Shown here in pieces: positions 1 to 7,162 of a stretch of DNA of 64,000 nt (its first letter is position 1; each line of letters opens with the position of its first letter). The DNA is from BPJU01 sp964425225 (GTDB taxonomy: Bacteria > Planctomycetota > Planctomycetia > Pirellulales > Pirellulaceae). Below the pieces are notes generated by a model. It was not told the DNA's origin. It saw only the letters and a program-made list of their open reading frames with translations, and did not search any database. Location of the stretch: positions 17,517 to 81,516 of the forward strand of contig CAYRMD010000011.1 in NCBI GenBank assembly GCA_964425225.1. Direction: 5' to 3'. The position numbers were made by a program, and so were the translations under genes.

Positions 1-266
1 GCCGCAAATGCTCGCAGTATCCAGTTGTTGCATTCGGTGCCGCCGCTAGTAAAAATCACCCGATCCTTGTCGCGGCCGGTCATGCGGGCCCCTAGCAAGA
101 CGCCAATCTTTTCGCGACATTCTTCCAATAGGCGTCGAGCTTGACGACCGGCCCAATGCTGGCTGGACGGGTTGCCGACCACGTCGCGCGAGGCCTGTAA
201 CATCGCTTCCGCCACTCGCGGATCAAGGGGTGTCGTGGCATTCCCATCCAAATAAATCCGCTTCAT
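1..266 (-). CDS. Cysteine desulfurase, NifS/IscS-like (partial, N-terminal part)
   Basis: Class V PLP-dependent aminotransferase fold. The family takes sulfur from L-cysteine for Fe-S clusters or tRNA thiolation. About 88 N-terminal residues are visible, and the rest lies beyond the left edge. From the ATG at 266 the protein begins MKRIYLDGNATTPLDPRV and continues with GNPSSQHWAGRQARRLLEECR and FTSGGTECNNW. These are the conserved N-terminal motifs of NifS/IscS/SufS-type desulfurases, and the NATTPLDPRV form is more like NifS/IscS than SufS. The PLP lysine and catalytic cysteine are outside the window, so the subtype cannot be fixed. It follows the small membrane-protein gene on the same strand after 65 bases. 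The frame is open to the window edge. Confidence 0.88.
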   Translation of the reverse strand, partial: MKRIYLDGNATTPLDPRVAEAMLQASRDVVGNPSSQHWAGRQARRLLEECREKIGVLLGARMTGRDKDRVIFTSGGTECNNWILRAFA

Positions 267-331
267 CCGTGTGGCACTCCCGCAACGGTAACAACGTCAA
301 AACGAATCCCCGGTTAGGCTATTTGCCATGG

Positions 332-994
332 TCAATCCTCATGAGTCTGTGATCCGAATTTGCCCTGCCGTGCGGCACGCAACTGCTCGAGGACTACCGT
401 AAATGTCACCTTGTCATTCTCGGCCAGATGAGGCCGCAAGCGTTCCACTTGGTCGATGACCGTCCGATGGATGGCCTCTTCGAACATCTCCGCGGGTTCA
501 TTGCTCGACACTTGTGCCGTCGATAACAGCTCGGGAATCAACTCATACCACCCATGACGAGCCAAAAGGAACACAATTGGCCACAGGCGAGCGGCCTGCT
601 GCGGATACTGCTTATTCCAACCAGCCCAGAATAACTCTCCTTGACTCGTCTTCATGTCGAGCGAATCACAAAGCAAAGCCGCCGGCTGCGGGCCAGCCTC
701 AATATGGCCATACCGTCCCGAAACCAAATCCCAACGTTGGGGCCCTTGGACGCTGACCCACCCGGCCTGCACTAATTGTTGTTCAAGCATACCTTGATAA
801 GGCCGGCGATTTATTGGAGAAAGCTGTATATTTGTCAAGGGCTCGACCAGATAGAAGAATTCGCGGCGCATGAGCGCGTGCGGCGAAAATTCGACCCCGC
901 TTACGGTTCCAAAAAACGCCACCTCCAACGCTATAGCCAATAGCGTCACTACGCCCGCCAGCCCGATGTACAAGACCACGCTTTGCCAACGCAT
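332..994 (-). CDS. Hypothetical protein with an N-terminal membrane anchor
   Basis: A 220-residue protein not recognised as a named family. Residues about 6-29 (VVLYIGLAGVVTLLAIALEVAFF) form one hydrophobic segment after a short basic start, which suggests a signal anchor. The rest is soluble-looking, with a mid region rich in W, Y and L (WAGWNKQYPQQAARLWPIVFLLARHGWYELIPELL) and a charged C-terminus (VEQLRAARQGKFGSQTHED). The start is the ATG at 994, preceded by a weak GGGTGA. It lies upstream of the cysteine desulfurase on the same strand and may be cotranscribed with it. No function can be inferred. The open frame with normal codon use and the clear membrane segment support it as a real gene. 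Confidence 0.7.
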   Translation of the reverse strand: MRWQSVVLYIGLAGVVTLLAIALEVAFFGTVSGVEFSPHALMRREFFYLVEPLTNIQLSPINRRPYQGMLEQQLVQAGWVSVQGPQRWDLVSGRYGHIEAGPQPAALLCDSLDMKTSQGELFWAGWNKQYPQQAARLWPIVFLLARHGWYELIPELLSTAQVSSNEPAEMFEEAIHRTVIDQVERLRPHLAENDKVTFTVVLEQLRAARQGKFGSQTHED

Positions 995-1224
995 GGAATC
1001 ACCCGGTCCATTATGACTTCGGCGCCCTTCGCGGCAACCGTCAAGGCCTCTTGCCGTGCCCTGACCAGTGTATCCTACGCGGCTTCCCCGCCCGGGATTG
1101 TTTTATTCTGCTCATGGTAGAATATCCGGACTACCTCCACCAAGCGAGGACAGTTACACTTCCCACAAGTGCTGCCAGACGTGCTGCCCTGCGCCTACCG
1201 GCTCTTGCCCGTTCCACCGGATTC

Positions 1225-1230
1225 GGAGGA
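1225..1230 (+). promoter_or_regulatory. Ribosome binding site that fixes a TTG start for scpB
   Basis: GGAGGA lies 6 bases before the TTG at 1237. There is no ATG in the ScpB frame nearby: the ATG at 1248 is in another frame. This supports TTG as the initiator of scpB. Confidence 0.6.
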
Positions 1231-1236
1231 AATTAA

Positions 1237-2469
1237 TTGGTAGGCACATGGAAATTGTCACTTTCGCGGCAAACCAGGAGGGAACGTGTGTACGGCGGGA
1301 AGCCATTTGGACCAGTACGCAGATGCCTGGATCCCCCCAGGAACCTGCGCGCGGATTACCGCCCGTTAGGGATCCTGGGCTGGTGGTGGCGACTAGAGGA
1401 AACGGCATCCGAGGCGGTGACGCCGCCCCAAGCCTGCGCGACGGCTCGGGATGGAAAGCTCCAGCGGCTAGAGGCGGTCTTGTTCCTGGCGCGTGAACCT
1501 TTATCCAGCCGTAAACTCGCCGAGTTTGCTGGCCTTGCGGATGGGACGGAAGCCAGGGTGTTAGTGCGCAAGCTGAACCGGTATTATGACATGGTGGGCC
1601 GGGCATTTCGGGTCGAAGAAGTTGCCGGGGGCTTTCAATTGCTGACCCGACCAAAATTCGCCTCATGGCTTCGGCGACTGGGTCACGTACCGGGTGAGCT
1701 TCGCCTTTCACCACCGGTACTAGAAACTTTAGCGGTAATTGCTTATCGTCAACCGATCTTGCGCGCCGATATCGAAGCCATTCGCGGTGTAAATTGTGGG
1801 GAAATCCTACGGCAATTAATGGATCGACAACTGATCCGAATATGCGGTCGAAGTGATGAATTAGGAAGGCCATACCTGTATGGAACCACACGCAAGTTCC
1901 TCCAGCTCTTTGGCCTACCCAACATTGACAAGTTGCCGCCAATCGAGACAATGCCGGACATTTCCCCCGGCGATACCGAGGAGAAAGAACCGGGTGTGGA
2001 CGGAACATCGGACGAAGCGCACAATAATCGCTTACAAAATCTTGACGCGACGCAGAAGGAGGACCGTAACGTGACCGTATCGACCTTCCGCCCCATGCTT
2101 GGCTTGGCCCCGATAGCAGCCAACGGCGTTGATGCCGCCTGCGGCGACAGTCCTATTCCCGAACTGGTCGCCGCTCGCCGTCGAGACGAGGACGAAGAAG
2201 AAGATGATGAATATGACGACGAAGAGGAGGACTTCGAGGACTTCGACGAAGAAGAGCTCGACGACGAGGAAGATTACGAGGAGGAGGATTATGAGGACGA
2301 AGAAGAGGACGAGTACGACGACGAGGAAGACGAAGACTACGACGACGAGGATTACGAGGACGAAGACGACTGGGAATCCGTAGAGGATGAAGAGGATATC
2401 GACGACGATTGGGAGGACGACGAAGACGACTGGGACGACGATGATGATGACGACGATGACTGGGACTAA
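1237..2469 (+). CDS. scpB: Segregation and condensation protein B with a long acidic C-terminal tail
   Basis: ScpB is the winged-helix kleisin partner in the SMC-ScpAB condensin and helps chromosome compaction and segregation in the nucleoid. The protein has 410 residues, about twice the usual 180-220. The ScpB core spans about residues 70-235 (KLQRLEAVLFLAREPLSSRKLAEFAGL, then LETLAVIAYRQPILRADIEAIRGVN and GRPYLYGTTRKFLQLFGL, all typical). Residues 317-410 form a tail in which 78 of 94 residues are Asp or Glu, 12 are aromatic and none is basic. The first 65 or so residues are also unusual and arginine/tryptophan-rich. The start is TTG at 1237 behind GGAGGA. scpA is not adjacent here. The family call is secure. 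The exact N-terminus and the role of the tail are not. Confidence 0.9.
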   Translation: MVGTWKLSLSRQTRRERVYGGKPFGPVRRCLDPPRNLRADYRPLGILGWWWRLEETASEAVTPPQACATARDGKLQRLEAVLFLAREPLSSRKLAEFAGLADGTEARVLVRKLNRYYDMVGRAFRVEEVAGGFQLLTRPKFASWLRRLGHVPGELRLSPPVLETLAVIAYRQPILRADIEAIRGVNCGEILRQLMDRQLIRICGRSDELGRPYLYGTTRKFLQLFGLPNIDKLPPIETMPDISPGDTEEKEPGVDGTSDEAHNNRLQNLDATQKEDRNVTVSTFRPMLGLAPIAANGVDAACGDSPIPELVAARRRDEDEEEDDEYDDEEEDFEDFDEEELDDEEDYEEEDYEDEEEDEYDDEEDEDYDDEDYEDEDDWESVEDEEDIDDDWEDDEDDWDDDDDDDDDWD

Positions 2470-3357
2470 AATTCGCTGTTAAGGCATAAGACCATTTGCT
2501 TCTGAAAACGACATAGTTTTAGGACGGTTACATCCGCTAGCCGCTCGCATGTGCCTACAGCATAGGTGTACTAAGTCGGATAAGGTGCTCATGGCTTTGC
2601 GTGCTTAAAAGCTGCTTCGGCCTAAAGCTCGATACAAAGCGCTGAATCACCGAGAATTTCCCTCGCAACAAGCGTACGAGGACTTCGTGCGGGTGGTGAT
2701 TCCCAGTAGATCGCGAAACGGTTGGGTTTCGCATGCCGCCGCAAATGGTCTGTTGCCTTGAATCCAGGGGACCTGCTTCTCCCTGACTACTCCTGTTACG
2801 TGGTGTGTAACCTCCATTGAGGAGTTTATACAGACTTTTCGCAAAGGTTTGCGAGCCGAATGGCCGAGTGAACTGCGCTGGCAACTGGCATTTGATCGTC
2901 AGGTACGTAGTTGTTACGGAGCGCATTGTGTCTGCGTCATTATTGGAGGTGAGATCGTTAGTGTGGTGAGCCCGGCCTCGGTATGCCTTTGTCCCCGCGA
3001 CCCGATGTAACCGCATAGGTGGTCCACATGGACGTCTTGGCGAAGGCGCTCCGTGGGGTGTCGACTCGGCAGAGCTGCGACCAGAAGGGTGCGGTTAAAA
3101 TGACTCAACGTTAAGGCACATCGCGGACAAGATGGATAAACTCGCCTACATTGCTCGTCGGCATCTTTACGCGTTCCTCTTTTTCCAGTTCCTCCAAGTT
3201 TGCGTATTGAATGTCCGTTCCACGATCGGCTTAACTTAGGGTGCTGCTGGACGCTCCCTTTGAGCAATGACGGTCGGCAACCGTGTTTGTTGTGCCCCAC
3301 CGGGACGCGATTCGCCGTCACCTCCTTAGGTGGGGTGCTGTTGCTCTGCCCGGAGGC
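2470..3357. other. Gene-free spacer between scpB and hemA
   Basis: 888 bases between two convergent genes. Several short open frames exist on both strands, but none has a recognisable motif, good start context or conserved composition. One perfect inverted repeat lies at 2713-2732. No tRNA or transposase trace was recognised. Confidence 0.6.
2713..2732. repeat. Perfect inverted repeat with 7-base arms
   Basis: GCGAAAC (2713-2719) and GTTTCGC (2726-2732) are exact reverse complements around a six-base spacer. It could form a hairpin, but no T-run follows on the plus strand, so a terminator role is doubtful. Confidence 0.4.
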
Positions 3358-4632
3358 TCATTCGCGCAATTTAAACAGGTGCACGAGGGCATCGAGTAAC
3401 TGGTGGAGCGAGCCACGTTCTGCGTGGGTGCGCAACGATTCCAGCGGCGGGTGGAGGAGTTTGTTAACCAGCCGATCGAGTGTGATTTCGATTTCCCGGC
3501 GGGCTTGCGGATCCAGAGCACCGAGCCTATTAAGGAGCCGTTGTAATTCTTCCTGTTTAATCTGTTCGGCACGCAATTTCAGCCGCCGGATCGTAGGAGC
3601 CGTGGCCCGATGCTGCAGCTCTGCCATGAAGCGCTGCACTTCTTCTTCGATGATGCGCTGAGCGCGAGGTAATTCTTTTTCGCGGGCCCGTCGATTTTTT
3701 TCGCAAGCCTCCTTTAGATCATCGATCGAACAGAGGTAGACGCCGGGGAACTTGCCCACTGCGGGATCCACGTTCCGGGGGACGCCCAGATCCAGGAGAA
3801 ACAACGGTCGCTGGTTGCGACGCTTTTCCATCGGAGCAAAGCTAGTCGCATCCAGAATGGGTTGCGAAGCGCCGACGGCCGTGACCACGATATCGGCATC
3901 GACCAATAATTCCCACCATTGGTCCCACGGGCAGGCTTGTGCTTGAAGTCGTTCAGCCAGTTGTTCGGCCTTTTCGTACCGGCGGTTGACCAAGCAGATT
4001 TTTCGCGCTCCCTCTTCTTTCAAATACTTGAGCGTTTCCTCGGCCATTTGGCCTGCCCCGACAACGACCACCAGCTTATCGTCGAACCGTTCGAAGATCT
4101 CACGTGCGAAATCTCCTACGGCGACGCTCGGAATACTTAATCGATGCTGTTGGATCAACGTTTCCGAAGCGACGCGCCGTGCCACGCGTATGGCTCGCTG
4201 GAACAATAGATGCATCCAAGTGCCGGCACATTTGCCGGCGCAGGCCAGTTCATAGGCTTGGCGCACTTGCGCACTGATCTGTGCCTCACCCAACACCATG
4301 CTATCCAAACCCGAAGCCACGGCGAACAAATGGCGCACTGCGTCCTCATCCGTACGTTCGTAGAGCCGCTCGAACAGTTCGAGCGGATCGAGCCGGTGAA
4401 ACTCAGCCACAAACTCTACCACGTCCCTGGGGGTTGGGCAGACGTCGTCGCGATCGGCGGCTAAATACACTTCCACTCGATTACAAGTCGACAACACGAC
4501 AGCTTCCGACTGCGGGAAACGGCTCTTGAACTGTTCCAGGGCCGAGGGAAGCTGCTCGACCGTGAACGCCAAGCGCTCGCGCCATTCTAAGGATACGTTT
4601 TGGTGGCTACAGCCGATCAGTTGAAACTTCAT
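3358..4632 (-). CDS. hemA: Glutamyl-tRNA reductase
   Basis: Reduces glutamyl-tRNA(Glu) with NADPH to glutamate-1-semialdehyde, the first committed step of the C5 route to 5-aminolevulinate and tetrapyrroles. From the ATG at 4632 the protein has 424 residues, a normal length. The catalytic domain shows GCSHQNVSLEWRERLAF and LSTCNRVEVY, with the catalytic Cys at residue 50 as in the family. The NADPH domain has VVVVGAGQMAEETLKYL, followed by the helical dimerisation domain (about 300-424). An upstream in-frame start at 4653 is less likely: ATG 4632 forms an ATGA overlap with the stop of the HemX-like gene and has GGGAGG 8 bases upstream. The coupling suggests that HemA is made together with its membrane neighbour. 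Confidence 0.96.
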   Translation of the reverse strand: MKFQLIGCSHQNVSLEWRERLAFTVEQLPSALEQFKSRFPQSEAVVLSTCNRVEVYLAADRDDVCPTPRDVVEFVAEFHRLDPLELFERLYERTDEDAVRHLFAVASGLDSMVLGEAQISAQVRQAYELACAGKCAGTWMHLLFQRAIRVARRVASETLIQQHRLSIPSVAVGDFAREIFERFDDKLVVVVGAGQMAEETLKYLKEEGARKICLVNRRYEKAEQLAERLQAQACPWDQWWELLVDADIVVTAVGASQPILDATSFAPMEKRRNQRPLFLLDLGVPRNVDPAVGKFPGVYLCSIDDLKEACEKNRRAREKELPRAQRIIEEEVQRFMAELQHRATAPTIRRLKLRAEQIKQEELQRLLNRLGALDPQARREIEITLDRLVNKLLHPPLESLRTHAERGSLHQLLDALVHLFKLRE

Positions 4633-5552
4633 CGGCCGGGCCTCCCGTGCCATATTCTCAAATGCAGACTTACTTGCTCAGCTTCGGACCGCTGTCCATC
4701 AGCAGGCATTTGTCGAAACTCGCGCTGCCCATGTCCACCCCACAGCACGACCAACAGCACAATACCTAGGAACACAAAATTCGCCAGTGTCAGGTAAGCC
4801 ACTTTTCGACCTTGACGTGCCGGTTTATAGAGTGCCTCAAACACACACACCGCCAGGAGCCAAACCAGCAACAACGCCGAGCTGACCACCACCAGATCCA
4901 TCCACATAACACGAGGTTCTGGTTGCGAAAGATTCAATACCACGCCGGCCAAGAGCCCGACGGCCAATGCTGCAGTCGAAATCCAAAGAGTCTCGCGACT
5001 GAATCGCTGTAGCCATTCAAGCGACGGAAGCTGGAATCTAACCGAGTTAAGGATTCGGTGCCGCAAGCGATACGAATGAATCAGATACATCAAGCCGGAA
5101 GCGAACCCGAGAAATACTCCGACGGTACCCAAGAGCAAGGAGCCACCATGTACGGTTTGCCAAATCGAAACGGCCTGCGAACGGGAGAAAGGCGGCCAAT
5201 CGCGTACCACATGCGCCACAGCCAGCAGTAACAACGCGGTCGGTAACAAGAATAGACCAATGGCGCTCTTGCCCCTCCGAAAAGCCAACCCCAGATAGGC
5301 TCCAATCAATACCCACGCGCCCAATAAAGCCCAATCATGCCAATTGGACCAAACGCTCCAACCACGCACGTGGCTTTCCCACCACGCCAAATACGCCAAT
5401 TGCAGCGTATGGGCTAACCAACCAGCACCCGTCAATACCAGCCGTAGCCGCAACGGACCGGCCCAAGCGAACCGCAAGCGCGCAAGTTCACTGCCCCAAA
5501 CCAAGGCATAACACGAACCATAACAGACGATCGAAATACGCGACAAATCCAT
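4629..5552 (-). CDS. HemX-like / CcsA-family integral membrane protein
   Basis: A 307-residue polytopic membrane protein with about eight hydrophobic segments, resembling the cytochrome c assembly (CcsA/HemX) superfamily. The clearest stretch is WQTVHGGSLLLGTVGVFLGFASGLMYLIHSYRLRHR. The tryptophan-rich WWD haem-handling motif of true CcsA was not found. That fits HemX, which in Bacillus sits beside hemA and controls HemA abundance. Here the gene overlaps hemA by four bases (ATGA). The ATG at 5552 has a GGAAC-like ribosome site. A role in haem synthesis control or haem export is inferred from the family and the neighbour only. A cytochrome c maturation role is the alternative, but no ResB/CcsB partner is present in the window. 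Confidence 0.8.
   Translation of the reverse strand: MDLSRISIVCYGSCYALVWGSELARLRFAWAGPLRLRLVLTGAGWLAHTLQLAYLAWWESHVRGWSVWSNWHDWALLGAWVLIGAYLGLAFRRGKSAIGLFLLPTALLLLAVAHVVRDWPPFSRSQAVSIWQTVHGGSLLLGTVGVFLGFASGLMYLIHSYRLRHRILNSVRFQLPSLEWLQRFSRETLWISTAALAVGLLAGVVLNLSQPEPRVMWMDLVVVSSALLLVWLLAVCVFEALYKPARQGRKVAYLTLANFVFLGIVLLVVLWGGHGQREFRQMPADGQRSEAEQVSLHLRIWHGRPGR
4641..4646 (-). promoter_or_regulatory. Ribosome binding site deciding the hemA start
   Basis: Read on the minus strand this is GGGAGG, 8 bases before ATG 4632 and inside the end of the upstream gene. It favours 4632 over the in-frame ATG at 4653. Confidence 0.6.
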
Positions 5553-5880
5553 GATCCGTTCCGCTGATTCGGCTAAAACTCGCCTTCGCTCCGAGCAAGC
5601 CCTTACGATGCTTTAGAACTGTGGCTGCCCGGGGATCGGTTCGACTGGTCAGCGGTCCTGCTGGCCAGAAACACCCCATTGTTTTATGTTACGTACCGGA
5701 GCCCGAGACGGCTAGCCACGCGCGCGGTGGTAACTCCGGCCGACGAGATTCTAGAGGACGCAATCACACCCATTGAGTCGTGCCAAAGCTTCTAGCTTGT
5801 CCCTAGTTGCGGTTTTGTTGTCTCAGCAGGATTTGAAATGGTTTATTGCGGAGCTCCCCGGTGATGCAGCTCGGCGAGGG
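5553..5880. other. Spacer upstream of the HemX-hemA pair
   Basis: 328 bases between the stop of the sigma-54 activator gene and the start of the HemX-like gene, both on the minus strand. It must hold the promoter for the hem pair. No convincing promoter hexamers, operator or RNA structure was recognised. Confidence 0.5.
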
Positions 5881-6948
5881 CTATGGTGGTTCGTCTTCAG
5901 ACGGGAGCAGCCCGTATTCTTCGAGTTTCTTGCGGAGTGTGTTTCGATTGATGCCTAACCGATCCGCAGCGTGCATTTGGACATTGCCGCAAGCTGCCAT
6001 GACCTGCCTAAAAAGCTCTTTTTCGACACGGCTGATAATTTCGTTATGCAGATTGTTAGCGTTTTTACCGAGCTGTTGCACGTAGCGTTCCACCAGTTCC
6101 TCGATCAACACTTCTGGGGTTACGTGACGCACACGTCCACTGCGGACAGGTCCTTTGCCTAAAACGACATCGGGCAGCAGATCTACTGTCAATTCATCAC
6201 CTTCAGCAAGCAGCACAGCCCTTTCGATATAATTTTGTAGTTCTCGCACATTCCCTGGCCAATCGTAATCTTGCATCGCTTCCATGGCTCGTGGGTCGAT
6301 ATGGGCGACATACCTGTCATTCCGCTCGTTGTATACATTTAAGAAATGCGTGACCAAAAGCGGAATATCTTCGCGCCGAGCACGCAGGGGTGGCAAGTAG
6401 ATGGGAACGACATTCAATCGCCAATAAAGGTCTTCCCGAAACCGCCCCTCATGTACCAGCTCCATCAGATCGCAATTGCTTGCGGCAATGACACGCGTAT
6501 CGACGCGGATTGTGGTGGTGTCTCCGACCCGTTCGAATTCTCGTTCTTGGAGCACCCGCAGCAGTTTTACTTGCAAATGGAGCGTGGTGGAGTTGATTTC
6601 GTCCAAGAAAATAGTGCCGGTATGCGCCGCTTCGAATCGCCCCGTGCGGTTGCTGATAGCGCCGGTAAACGCACCCCGGACATGGCCAAATAGTTCACTT
6701 TCCAAAAGATTCTCGCTTAACGCCCCACAATTCACTTTAACGAACGGCCCGCTCTTCCGCTCACTGAGACGGTGGATCGCATTGGCAATAAGCTCTTTGC
6801 CTGTACCGGTTTCCCCGAGCAACAAGACTGAGCAGTCGCTGCCCGCCACTTTGCGCGTAAGCCGATAGACCTCCTGCATTGCTGGCGACGAGCCGATGAT
6901 GCTGGGGATCGGTTGCGTTGCGTCCGAAGGAGGACCGACACGTGCCAT
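5881..6948 (-). CDS. Sigma-54-dependent transcriptional activator (AAA+ and Fis HTH, no receiver domain)
   Basis: A bacterial enhancer-binding protein of 355 residues that would remodel RNA polymerase carrying sigma-54. The AAA+ domain begins almost at the N-terminus: IIGSSPAMQEVY, Walker A GETGTGKE at 45-52, the sigma-54 contact loop GAFTGA at 92-97, Walker B GTIFLDEI, and the arginine-finger region FREDLYWRLNVVPI. The C-terminus (about 310-350) is a Fis-type helix-turn-helix, AADRLGINRNTLRKKLEEYGLL. There is no receiver, GAF or PAS domain, so control must come through expression or a partner protein, as with PspF. A segment of about 50 residues between the AAA+ and HTH domains (VTPEVLIEELVERYVQQLGKNANNLHNEI) is not typical. 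ATG 6948 has GGTGGG upstream. No target promoter could be assigned. Confidence 0.92.
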   Translation of the reverse strand: MARVGPPSDATQPIPSIIGSSPAMQEVYRLTRKVAGSDCSVLLLGETGTGKELIANAIHRLSERKSGPFVKVNCGALSENLLESELFGHVRGAFTGAISNRTGRFEAAHTGTIFLDEINSTTLHLQVKLLRVLQEREFERVGDTTTIRVDTRVIAASNCDLMELVHEGRFREDLYWRLNVVPIYLPPLRARREDIPLLVTHFLNVYNERNDRYVAHIDPRAMEAMQDYDWPGNVRELQNYIERAVLLAEGDELTVDLLPDVVLGKGPVRSGRVRHVTPEVLIEELVERYVQQLGKNANNLHNEIISRVEKELFRQVMAACGNVQMHAADRLGINRNTLRKKLEEYGLLPSEDEPP

Positions 6949-7162
6949 CGAAAAATACCCACCGGGGAGGCTACTTATGGCACACCCGGAATAAGTCGCG
7001 CACTTCGCTCGACTTCATTTCCTGATAATCTGGCACCAGACCCGTGGTCTCGGCAAGGTCCCATCCCCGATGCTTGGACCCAAGGACGCTTGTCCCACAA
7101 GCTCGCATCTGAGTCGGAAGCTTTCGTGCCGCTAGTGCCCAGCGTGCGGCTTGACAATTTAC

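Noticed and set aside
1154..2008. Long open frame antisense to scpB
   Set aside because: It lies opposite a clear ScpB reading frame with a ribosome site. Its translation has no motif, so it is a shadow of the coding strand composition.
2129..2383. Basic Met/Thr/Lys-rich frame overlapping the scpB acidic tail
   Set aside because: It is the +1-type shadow of the GAN-rich tract (GAN read as RXX/TKK) and has no independent support.
5640..5690. GGTTCGACTGG stretch resembling a tRNA T-arm
   Set aside because: The T-stem does not pair properly and no acceptor or anticodon stem could be built around it.
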